This document shows positions 37,376 to 46,200 of a stretch of 64,000 nt of DNA, piece after piece. The stretch is from Ferribacterium limneticum (GTDB taxonomy: Bacteria > Pseudomonadota > Gammaproteobacteria > Burkholderiales > Rhodocyclaceae), in the NCBI RefSeq assembly GCF_020510585.1, contig NZ_CP075190.1:3284001-3348000 (forward strand), read 5' to 3'. The notes under the pieces were generated by a model. It had not been told where the DNA came from. It did no database searches and saw only the letters and a program-made list of their open reading frames with translations. Made by a program: the position numbers and the translations under genes. Each line of letters begins with the position of its first letter. Position 1 is the stretch's first letter.

Positions 37376-37654
37376 ATGCAAATCAGCGTGACCTATTCGG
37401 AACCCAGCGAGCAAACCTGGCTCTCCTTCGACGTTCCCGAAGATGCCGACGTGCGCGCCGCCATCGAGCGCTCTGGCATCCTCAAGCTGTTTCCGCTCAT
37501 TGATCTGGACAGCCAGAAGGTCGGGGTGTTCGGCCGCCTGAAACAGCTCGACGACCCGTTGAAGCCGGGCGACCGGGTGGAAATCTATCGGCGCGTCATC
37601 TGCGATCCCAAAGCCGTGTTGCGCCGCGACAACACTGTGGCAAGCGACAACTGA
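37376..37654 (+). CDS. rnfH: RnfH-family ubiquitin-like-fold protein
   Basis: A 92-residue soluble protein with a predicted beta-grasp fold. Family features are the PEDADVRAAIERSGIL segment and GVFGRLKQLDDPLKPGDRVEIYRRVICDPK. RnfH often ends rnf operons, and homologues also appear near ratA; its exact function is unknown. It lies 15 bases after rnfD and closes the operon; no strong terminator hairpin follows. Confidence 0.9.
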   Translation: MQISVTYSEPSEQTWLSFDVPEDADVRAAIERSGILKLFPLIDLDSQKVGVFGRLKQLDDPLKPGDRVEIYRRVICDPKAVLRRDNTVASDN

Positions 37655-37716
37655 GCGGATACGCCAGTTCTTGTCGACCCACTGATCCGGTAAACGGTGT
37701 CACTTTTTCCGTTCTG

Positions 37717-39336
37717 ATGGCCAGACTGAACGAAAGTGGCGAGCCAGTCTTTCCGGTAGACTGGCCAAGGATGCAGGAAAAACGCCTCTGCGCTTTCCAT
37801 CACTGGCCCGACAGGCTGTTCGCATCCGCCGCCTGTCCAGAGGATCGTCCGTTGGCTGTTCCCCAAAACCTGTTCACTGCCTATCTCTGGTCAGCGCTCA
37901 TCCCGCTGGCCGGGACCTTTCTGGTTTTGCCGTTCCGCCTGTCCATCGATCTTTCCAACGTTGCCCTGCTCTATGTATTGTCGGTCGTCCTGACGGCGAC
38001 CCGCTCGGGGCGGGGCCCGGCGGTGGTGAACGCGATTGTCGCGACGGTGATTTTTGCCTATGTCTTCGTTCCGCCGCACTTCTCGCTGGCGATTACCGAA
38101 TCGCAATACCTGCTGACTGCCGTCATCATGCTGGTGGTGGCGCTGATGGTCAGCCACATCACTTCGAAGCTCAAACAGCACGTCGATTTTGCCGAACGGA
38201 AATCGCTGCAGAGCAAGACGCTGTATGCCTTTTCCCAGGCACTGTCGGGGGCCCGGACGACGCAATCGGTGCAGGAAATCACCGCTAGTTTTCTCGCTGA
38301 ATCGCTCGGTGCCGGGCACTGCGACATCATTTTCCCCGACCGCTTTGCAGCTCCGCCCGCCCCGGCCAATCCCGAACTTATTGCCGCCTGCGTCGAGCGC
38401 CGCGAGGTCATGTCAAAACCAACGCAGTCCGGGCGTTTCTACGTCCTGCTACCGCTCAGTGCGGCGAGCGGCATCCAGGGTGTACTCGGTGTCGACATTG
38501 CGGCCACCGCGCTGCACAACGAGGACTCCCTCGAATACATCGAGACCCTGGCCTCGGTGATTTCCGTCGCCCTGGAACGTTCGCGCTTTGCCGAAATCGC
38601 CCGCGAAACCGAGGTCAAGCATGCCGACGAACTCCTGCGCAGCTCCATCCTCGGTGCTTTGTCGCATGATCTGAGGACCCCGCTGGCGGCACTGGTCAGC
38701 ATGGCGGATACGGCAGCCCTGGGCAAGGCCTCGCCGGAACGGCAAAAACACCTGTTGGAGTCGATCCGCAACCAGGCCATGTCGATCGGTCAGCAGATGA
38801 TCAATCTGCTCGAAATGGCCCGCCTGAGTTCCGGAACAATCGAACTCCACCGCGCCTGGCAGCCCGTCGACGAAGTGGTCGGATCGGTGCTGCAACTGGC
38901 CCGCACGCAATGGAAGGATCGCGAGATCAGCGTCGATATTGCGCCGGACCTGCCACCCATAGACATCGATGCCGTGCTGATCGAACGGGTGCTGTGGAAC
39001 CTGCTGGAAAACGCCATCAAGTTTTCGCCCAGCGACACGACGACGGAACTGGCCATCCACAAGGCTGGACAGTTCATTGAAATCTGCGTCAGTGACTCGG
39101 GGCCGGGATTGCCGGAAGGCGACGCGACCGGCAAGCTATTCAACGCCTTCCAGCGCGGCAGCAAGGAATCGAACATTGCCGGCATCGGCCTCGGCCTGTC
39201 CATCGCGCGCACGATTGTCGAAGCGCACGATGGCAAAATTTCGGCGACCAACCGCCTCGGCGGCGGCGCCTGTTTCAAGGTTTCGTTGCCGATTGGCGAC
39301 CCGCCTGACCTGCTGGCCGAGGAGAAAAATCAGTGA
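37717..39336 (+). CDS. KdpD-like sensor histidine kinase lacking the N-terminal KdpD/USP domains
   Basis: A 539-residue membrane kinase. Four close helices (about 55-145) match the DUF4118 membrane module of KdpD (LYVLSVVL, FVPPHFSLAITESQYLLT). A GAF-like domain (about 165-285) and a kinase core follow, with H-box LSHDLRTPLAAL, N-box NLLENAIKFSP, DSGPGLP and GIGLGLSIAR. The large cytoplasmic KdpD and universal-stress domains of full KdpD are missing. No kdpFABC is nearby, so the signal may not be potassium. The start is uncertain: ATG at 37717 gives a non-hydrophobic 45-residue leader, and 37771 (ATG) or 37852 (TTG) are alternatives. It overlaps the response regulator by 4 bases. Confidence 0.85.
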   Translation: MARLNESGEPVFPVDWPRMQEKRLCAFHHWPDRLFASAACPEDRPLAVPQNLFTAYLWSALIPLAGTFLVLPFRLSIDLSNVALLYVLSVVLTATRSGRGPAVVNAIVATVIFAYVFVPPHFSLAITESQYLLTAVIMLVVALMVSHITSKLKQHVDFAERKSLQSKTLYAFSQALSGARTTQSVQEITASFLAESLGAGHCDIIFPDRFAAPPAPANPELIAACVERREVMSKPTQSGRFYVLLPLSAASGIQGVLGVDIAATALHNEDSLEYIETLASVISVALERSRFAEIARETEVKHADELLRSSILGALSHDLRTPLAALVSMADTAALGKASPERQKHLLESIRNQAMSIGQQMINLLEMARLSSGTIELHRAWQPVDEVVGSVLQLARTQWKDREISVDIAPDLPPIDIDAVLIERVLWNLLENAIKFSPSDTTTELAIHKAGQFIEICVSDSGPGLPEGDATGKLFNAFQRGSKESNIAGIGLGLSIARTIVEAHDGKISATNRLGGGACFKVSLPIGDPPDLLAEEKNQ

Positions 39337-40022
39337 GCGAAACCGCGACCATCCTGCTCGTCGAGGACGAACGCCAGATTCGTGAGGCGGTGGCAACGGC
39401 CCTCGAGTGCGAAGGCTTCACCGTCTGCCAGGCGAGCACGGCCGGCCAGGCCGCCGTCGAGGCCGGGGCACGGCGTCCGGATCTGGTCATCCTCGACCTC
39501 GGTTTGCCGGATCGCGACGGCGTCGATTTCATCCGCGATTACCGCGCCTGGTCGCAAATTCCTATTCTCGTGCTGTCGGCCCGCACGCAGGAAAGCTCCA
39601 AGGTCGAAGCACTCGACGCCGGCGCCGATGACTATCTGACCAAACCGTTCGGGGTTGCCGAAATGCTGGCCCGGGTACGCGTCCTGTTGCGTCGGCCGCA
39701 AGTTCGCGAGCAGATTTCGGAGCCGAAAATCTGCTTCGGTGATGTCGAGATCAATTGCGTCAATCGCACCGTCGAGCGCCGTGGCGAACCGCTGCATCTG
39801 TCACAGATCGAATACCGCCTGCTCGTCTTCCTGGCCGCCAACCCAGGCCGGGTGCTGACCCATCGCCACCTTCTGACGCAAATCTGGGGCGGCCAGGCGG
39901 CCGACAACCATCAGTACCTCCGGGTTTATGTCGGCCACCTGCGCCAGAAAATCGAAGAACACACGGCGCGCCCGCGCCACATCCTGACCGAGATTGGCGT
40001 CGGTTACCGCTTCGAGCCCTGA
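39333..40022 (+). CDS. KdpE-like OmpR-family response regulator
   Basis: A 229-residue regulator. The receiver domain (1-120) has the acidic pair VEDE, phospho-acceptor aspartate in LVILDLGLPDRDG, and LTKPF lysine. The C-terminal winged-helix OmpR domain (about 130-228) contains LSQIEYRLLVFL and RVYVGHLRQKIE. Closest by pattern to KdpE. It is translationally coupled to the truncated KdpD-like kinase and forms a two-gene unit. Targets are unknown. Confidence 0.9.
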   Translation: MSETATILLVEDERQIREAVATALECEGFTVCQASTAGQAAVEAGARRPDLVILDLGLPDRDGVDFIRDYRAWSQIPILVLSARTQESSKVEALDAGADDYLTKPFGVAEMLARVRVLLRRPQVREQISEPKICFGDVEINCVNRTVERRGEPLHLSQIEYRLLVFLAANPGRVLTHRHLLTQIWGGQAADNHQYLRVYVGHLRQKIEEHTARPRHILTEIGVGYRFEP

Positions 40023-40078
40023 GCCCCCTTGCCTGGAGGGTCGGCCGACACATTGACGATTTGATCTCTCATCCGGCC

Positions 40079-40119
40079 ATTTCAATTTTGGCCGTTTTTT
40101 CCGGTTGACCGTGAAATCC
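40079..40119 (+). repeat. Family 1 dispersed repeat, copy 6
   Basis: Near-consensus copy: ATTTCAATTTTGGCC then TTTTTTCCGGTTGACCGTGA. It sits 28 bases before family 2 copy B, in the gap before the caspase/CHAT operon. Confidence 0.9.
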
Positions 40120-40146
40120 ATCACAACGATGGCCAGACAAAGGTGC

Positions 40147-40242
40147 TTGGCATGACACGATCATCGGTCTAAGATGACTCAACGACTTGCATGCAGGCAA
40201 GTCCGTATTGCTTCAAAAAAAGCCGCCAACCGCCCGCCAGCG
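40147..40242 (+). repeat. Family 2 dispersed repeat, copy B (~96 bp)
   Basis: Second copy of the element at 30638-30733, with the palindrome ACTTGCATGCAGGCAAGT intact at 40184-40201 apart from one mismatch. It lies directly upstream of the caspase/CHAT operon and could affect its promoter. Confidence 0.8.
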
Positions 40243-40299
40243 ATGAACCAAAGATCGTAGCGGGGGTCGGCTGTAAGGTAGGCCAACAGAGGGGCGCAC

Positions 40300-42279
40300 A
40301 TGAGTCTGCATGTCTTCGTCGCCATGCCGTTCGGCAGCAAAGCCGCCGATGACGGGCGGCTGATCGATTTCGACCGGGTTTATGCCGAACTGATCCGGCC
40401 GGCGCTGGAGAGCGTCGGGCTCGAAGTCCTGCGGGCCGACGAGGAACAATGCGCCGGCGACATTCGCGCGGACCTTTTCCAGGAACTGCTGATGGCCGAC
40501 CTCGTGGTCGCCGACCTGACGCTCGACAACCCCAATGTCTGGTACGAACTCGGCGTCCGCCACGCCTTGCGGGCGCGCGGCGTGATCCTCGTCCAGGGGC
40601 CGCGGGCCACCCAGCCCTTCGACATCTACACCGACCGCAAGCTGACCTACCATCTGCAGGATGGTGCCCCCAACCCGCAAACCCTGGCCGCCGACATCGC
40701 GGCACTGGCGACGATGGCGAAGAACACGCTGAACGCCTGGCGTGGCCGCAAGACCAGCCCGGTGTACAGCCTGCTACCGAACCTCGAAGAACCGGACTGG
40801 CGGCGTTTGCGCGTCGGCAACGCGCTGGAATACTGGGAAAACCACGACGAATGGGCGACTCGCATCGAGGTCGCACGCAACGCCAACCGGCCGGAAGACA
40901 TTCTCGTGCTGGCCGACGAAGCCCCGGCCACGCCGCTGCGCGTCGAAGCCCACCTCAAGGCCGGCGAGGCATTGCGGCGCATGGAGCATTTTCATTTTGC
41001 CCTCGAGCAATGCGACCTGGCCCTCGAATTCGCCCCGGGCAACCACGAAGCCGCCCGCCAGCGAGGCGTCTGCCTGCAACGCCTCGGGCGCACCGAAGAA
41101 GCGCGGGCGGCCTTCAAGACGCTCATCAACGACAACGAGGACGACATCGAAGCCTGGGAACTGCTCGGCAGACTAGACAAGGAGGAATGGGTCAATGCCT
41201 GGCGCATCGAGGGCCACACGCCCGAGCAGATGCGCAGCGACGCCGCCTACGAAGACGCCCTGCTGCGCGACACCATCCTCAGTTACAGCCGCGCCTTTCG
41301 CGCCAGTCCGGGCCACTACCTGTCGGGCATCAACGCCGTCATGATGATGCACGTCTATCAAGACCTGACCGGCGACCCGCGCTACGCCAGGGAAGCGGCC
41401 ATCATGGCCGGCGGCGTGGCCTGGGCGGCCTCGTGCGAGCGCGACGATGCCAACCGTTTCTGGGCGCTGACCAATCTCGGCGCCCTGGCCATCATCGACC
41501 AGGACCCGGCCGCCGTCGGCAGCGCCTTCCGCGAGGCCATCGCCCACGTCGACAACGACTGGCTGGCGCTCGAAGCGACCTGGAAGCACATGGCCCTGCT
41601 CGCCGAGCTCGGTTTTCGCCCGGACAACGTCAAGATGGCCCTCGCCACGCTGGAGCGGGCGATGCAGCGCATGAAGCCGCCGACCAGCCAGCGCCAGCCG
41701 GACAAGGTCTTTCTCTTCTCCGGCCACATGATCGACAGCCCCGACCGCGCCGAGCCACGTTTTCCGGCCGACAAGGAGTCCATCGCCGCCGCCCGCATCG
41801 GCGAACTGCTCGACAGCCTCGGCGCCGGACCTGACGACCTGGCTTTCGCCCAGGGCGCCGCCGGTGGCGACATCCTCTTTGCCGAAGCCTGCCTGGCCCG
41901 CAGCGTGCCTTTCCAGATGCTGCTGCCGCTCGACGAGCCGGACTTCATCGAAGCCTCAGTTCTCCCCTCGGCCAACGGCGAAGCCTGGCGCCAGCGCTAT
42001 CTCGCCCTGCGCGACAGGCTCACCCTGGCGCCGCGCATCATGCCCGACGAACTCGGCCCGCTGCCGCGCGACCGCGAGGGACGCGAAACGAATGCCTTCG
42101 AGCGCTGCAACCTGTGGCTGCTCTACAGCGCACTGACCCAGGGTCTGAGCCGCGTCCGCTTCATCTGCCTGTGGAACGGCGGCGGCGGCGATGGCGCGGG
42201 CGGCACGGCGGACATGGTGCGCGAGGTCAAACGACGAACCGGCCAGGTCCACTGGCTGGACACACGCCAGCTCCGGTAA
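40300..42279 (+). CDS. Deoxyribosyltransferase-like + TPR scaffold + SLOG-like protein (TRAFs-binding-domain family)
   Basis: A 659-residue soluble protein that opens the operon. Residues 1-130 match the VFVAMPFG-type nucleoside deoxyribosyltransferase/TIR-like fold, with ADLVVADLTLDNPNVWYELG; the glutamate in YELG is the likely catalytic residue. Residues 130-460 are a TPR-like helical scaffold of the DUF4071/TRAFs-binding kind, also found in animal ASK kinases. Residues 465-655 resemble a SLOG (DprA/LOG-like) domain, with FSGHMID and the GAAGGDILFAEA motif. All three are seen as sensors or makers of nucleotide signals in bacterial conflict systems (family knowledge); the role here is inferred. 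AGAGGGG lies 6 bases before the ATG. A related protein ends the operon (52305). Confidence 0.8.
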   Translation: MSLHVFVAMPFGSKAADDGRLIDFDRVYAELIRPALESVGLEVLRADEEQCAGDIRADLFQELLMADLVVADLTLDNPNVWYELGVRHALRARGVILVQGPRATQPFDIYTDRKLTYHLQDGAPNPQTLAADIAALATMAKNTLNAWRGRKTSPVYSLLPNLEEPDWRRLRVGNALEYWENHDEWATRIEVARNANRPEDILVLADEAPATPLRVEAHLKAGEALRRMEHFHFALEQCDLALEFAPGNHEAARQRGVCLQRLGRTEEARAAFKTLINDNEDDIEAWELLGRLDKEEWVNAWRIEGHTPEQMRSDAAYEDALLRDTILSYSRAFRASPGHYLSGINAVMMMHVYQDLTGDPRYAREAAIMAGGVAWAASCERDDANRFWALTNLGALAIIDQDPAAVGSAFREAIAHVDNDWLALEATWKHMALLAELGFRPDNVKMALATLERAMQRMKPPTSQRQPDKVFLFSGHMIDSPDRAEPRFPADKESIAAARIGELLDSLGAGPDDLAFAQGAAGGDILFAEACLARSVPFQMLLPLDEPDFIEASVLPSANGEAWRQRYLALRDRLTLAPRIMPDELGPLPRDREGRETNAFERCNLWLLYSALTQGLSRVRFICLWNGGGGDGAGGTADMVREVKRRTGQVHWLDTRQLR

Positions 42280-42351
42280 TCTGAATGTCATTTTTTTGAT
42301 TCACCCTGTTGTTTGTAGCGCTTCGCGAACCAACCATAAAGGAGACGAATC

Positions 42352-43188
42352 ATGGCCAAGAAGACGGCACTCTGCATCGGCATCAACAACTACCCCGGCA
42401 CGCACATGGACCTGCAGGGCTGCGTCAATGACGCGCAGGACTGGGCGGGCGTTCTCGCCGCCCGCGGCTACAAGACCACATTGCTGCTCGACGACAAGGC
42501 GACCAAAGCCGCCATGGTCGACGCCATGGCCAAGCTCATCGCCGGCGGCGGCAAGGGCGACAGCCTGATCATCACCTTCTCCGGCCACGGCACTTACCAG
42601 CCGGACGAAGACGGCGACGAGGTCGACGGCCTCGACGAGGCGCTCTGCCCCTACGACCTGCAGACCAGCGGGGCGGCGCTGACTGATGACGAGATCAAGG
42701 CTATTTTCGCTACGCGCAAGGGCGGCGCCCGCCTGCTGCTCATTTCCGACAGCTGCCACTCCGGCACCGTGACCCGCGCCGCCAAGGCCGACAAGGATGC
42801 CGACACCCGACCACGCTTCATGCCGATGGGCAACTGGCTGCCGGCCAGCCGCCTGCCCAAGAATTTCGCCGGCAAGACGGCGCAAACCATGGTCGCGCCG
42901 ATTGGTACCTCGCCGCTGGCCAGCGCCCTGGTCAAGCAGGTCGGCGACCTGCTGCTGGCCGGCTGCAAGGAGGGCCCGAACAACTACAGCTACGACGCCA
43001 AAATCGCCGGCCGCTACAACGGCGCCTTCACCTACTACGCACTCAAAGCGCTCAAGGCGCTCAAGCCGGAGGCGACCTACAACGACTGGTACAAGGCGAT
43101 TCTCAAAAGCCTGCCCTCGGCCAGTTATCCGCAGACGCCGCAGCTGTTCGGCACGGGCGCCGCCAAGACGCGCAAGGCATTGACCTGA
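42352..43188 (+). CDS. Caspase-family (metacaspase/orthocaspase-type) cysteine peptidase
   Basis: A 278-residue protein that is almost entirely a peptidase C14 p20-like domain. It starts CIGINNYPG and has the catalytic histidine in FSGHGTY (His79) and cysteine in ISDSCHSG (Cys135). Both catalytic residues are intact, and the acidic pocket segment DEDGDEVDGLDEALCPYD fits the arginine/lysine specificity of metacaspases. There is no signal peptide or pro-domain, so it needs an external trigger or partner. It lies 72 bases after the TPR/SLOG gene and 40 before the CHAT gene. GGAG lies about 9 bases before the ATG. Confidence 0.9.
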   Translation: MAKKTALCIGINNYPGTHMDLQGCVNDAQDWAGVLAARGYKTTLLLDDKATKAAMVDAMAKLIAGGGKGDSLIITFSGHGTYQPDEDGDEVDGLDEALCPYDLQTSGAALTDDEIKAIFATRKGGARLLLISDSCHSGTVTRAAKADKDADTRPRFMPMGNWLPASRLPKNFAGKTAQTMVAPIGTSPLASALVKQVGDLLLAGCKEGPNNYSYDAKIAGRYNGAFTYYALKALKALKPEATYNDWYKAILKSLPSASYPQTPQLFGTGAAKTRKALT

Positions 43189-43228
43189 AACAAACGCATT
43201 TCCCGGTAAGCAGTTGAGGAGACCCAAC

Positions 43229-46200
43229 ATGACAACACGCACGATACGCATACGCGGCACCAAGGTCGGTGCCGGTAGCCGGGGGGCCAGCCAGCCCGGC
43301 GGGCCGGAGCCGCTTTTTCGTCTCGCCCCGGGCAGCGCCCGCGATGGGGCCGGCGAGGAGATCGAGGTCAAGCCGGAAACGGTGGTGCGCGTCGCCCTTG
43401 AAAACGGTTTCGTGCTGTGGAGCCGGGCCGACGACCTGACCCGCGAATACGGCAGCCCGCCGCCGCGCGGTGCCGGCGGCGCCTGGGAATTCACCCGCCT
43501 GACGCCACGTCGGGCGGTGGTCAGCGAACGCGGGGCGGCCGGGCTGGCCATCCGCGTGCTGGAATTTTTCGGCGTCGATATCGGCAAGAAAGTCGCCGGC
43601 AAGCTCGGCAAGGTGCTCGAAGACAAGAAACTGCACGACAAGGGACCGGGCCTCTACCGCTTTGCCGCCGGCGACAAACTGGCGCTCACCCCGGTTCCCG
43701 GCAGCGGCCCGCTCCCCGCCGCCCAGGGGCCGATGCTGGTTTTCATCCACGGCACGGCGTCGAGCACCATAGGCAGCTACAGCAAGCTGTGGGACCCGCG
43801 TAACGCCGATGCCCTGAAGCTGTGCGCCAGCCTGACGACGACCTACGGCGACCGGATTTTCGGCCTCGAACACCGGACGCTGACCGAAAGCCCGATCCAG
43901 AACGCCATGGCCCTGCTCGAGCGGCTGCCCGAGGGCGCCGACGTCCATCTCGTCTCGCACTCGCGCGGCGGCCTGGTCGGCGAACTGCTCTGCCTGTCGG
44001 GCTGCGCCAAGCTGGCCGAGGTGCTGACGCCACTTCAAATTCAGACCTTTTTTGCCGTTGACCGTAGCATTGCCCCGCAAATGGGCCTGGCGCCGCTGTC
44101 GGCCGACGAAGAGAAGGCGCGCAACGCTGCCTACGCCGCCGACCGCGACCTGCTCGGCAAATTCGTCGCGCTGCTCGGCAAAAAGAAAATCCGCGTCAGC
44201 CGCTTTGCCCGCGTCGGCTGCCCGGCCCGTGGCACGACGCTGGCCTCGGGGCGGCTCGACCGCTGGCTGTCGGTGCTCGACTATCTGTCCTTCACCTCGC
44301 TTGGCAACGGCGTGATCGGCGGCGCCGTCGATTTCATGCAGGCCATCGTCGCCGAGCGCACCGACCCGCGCACCTTGCCCGGCGTCGAGGCGATGGTTCC
44401 CGGCTCGGCCCTGACCCGGCTGCTCAACAGCCTGCCCGAACTGGCCACAGATTCCGATCTGGCGGTCATCGCCGGCGACATCGAGGGCGGCGACTCGCTG
44501 TGGAACTCGCTGAAAGTGTTGGCCACCGACTGGTTCTACAAGAACGAACATGACCTCGTCGTCGATACCGCCTCGATGCTCGGCGGCCTGCCGCGTCTTA
44601 ACGGCGGCGCCCGCTACCGCAAGGATCAGGGGGCCAAGGTCAATCATTTCCGCTATTTCACCAATGGTTCGAGCATCAACTGGCTGCGCGCCGCATTGAC
44701 CCGCGGCGATCAGGAGAGCGGCGGCTTCCTGCCCATTGAAAATGCCGGAAAGAGCCGTTCCGCCATTGCCCGCGGGCCGTTCATCCGCCGCCGGGCCGAC
44801 AGCGCGCCACGGCCGATCGCCGTCGTCCTGCCCGGCACCATGGGTAGCCAACTGAAGGCCGGCGACGATGAGGTCTGGCTCAATTACGCGTCGCTGTTCG
44901 CCGGCGGCCTGGGCAAGCTCAAAATGGGCAAGCCGGACATCACGCCGGTCGGCCTGGTCGAAGACTTCTATGGCCCGCTCGTTGAATTCCTGGCCCGTAG
45001 CCACGACGTCGAAATTTTCCCCTACGACTGGCGCCATTCGATCCGCGACGCAGCGGCGCGGCTCGCCGAAACCCTGGCCCCGCTCGTCGACCGCGCCGAG
45101 CGCACGCAACAGCCCTTGCGCCTCGTCGCCCACTCGATGGGCGGCCTCGTCGTCCGTTCGATGATCGCCGACAAGGGCCCTGGCGCCGCCCTCTGGCAGC
45201 GCATCTCGCGCCTGCCGGGCAGCCGCTTCCTGATGCTCGGCACGCCCAACCTCGGCTCCTACGAGGCGGTGCGCTGGCTGACCGGCTTCAATCCGACGCA
45301 GGCCAAGCTCTCCCTGCTCGACATCACGCACGGCACCGACGAGATCATCGACCTCGTCCGCGGCTATGCCGGCCTGCTCGAACTGCTCCCCTTCGCGCCG
45401 CGCGACCCCGATTTCACCGACCTCACGCACTGGCAGGCGATCAGGGAAAGCACCGAGGCCGACTGGCAACTGGCCGATACCGCCGCGCTCAAGGAGGCGG
45501 CCGTCTCGTGGCAACGCCTGCGCGCCGCACCGGCCGACCCGCTGATGTGCTACGTCGCCGGTTGCCAGCCGGCCACCGTCATCGACTACCAGCTAGTCAG
45601 CCGCGAAGACGAGCCGCCCAGCCAGCGCAAGAAGCTCGAATTCATCGCCACCGCCTCCGGCGACGGCACGGTGAGCTGGGATTCCGGCCGCCTGCCCGGC
45701 GTCCCCATGTGGTATGTCGAGGACACCGCGCACGACGCCCTGTGCGCCCAGCCCAAGGCCTTCCCCGGCTATCTCGACCTGCTCGTCAAGGGCAGTACGA
45801 CACTGCTCCCCGCCGCCCCGCCGGCCCAATCGCGTGCGGCCAGCAGCGAGGACCGCTTTGTCCTGCCCAGCATGCCGCTGGCCGACAGCATTCCCGGGCC
45901 GGACGAGATCGGCACATTTGGATTTTCGGGCGGAATTCCGGTTGACCGTAACATTGCCGAAAAACCCGGCATCACCATCGATATCGGCATCACCCACGGC
46001 AGCCTGGCCTACGCCAGGCACCCGGTGGTCGTCGGCCACTACCAGGGCGACACCATCGTCAGTGCCGAGAAGGCGCTCGACCGCCAATTGGGCGGCGCCC
46101 TGTCGGGCCGCGCCGATCTCGGCATCTACCCCGGCCCGCTCGGCACCTGCACCACTTTCTTCAACGACAGCCCGACGGCCAAGCCGGCCGGCGCCCTGGT

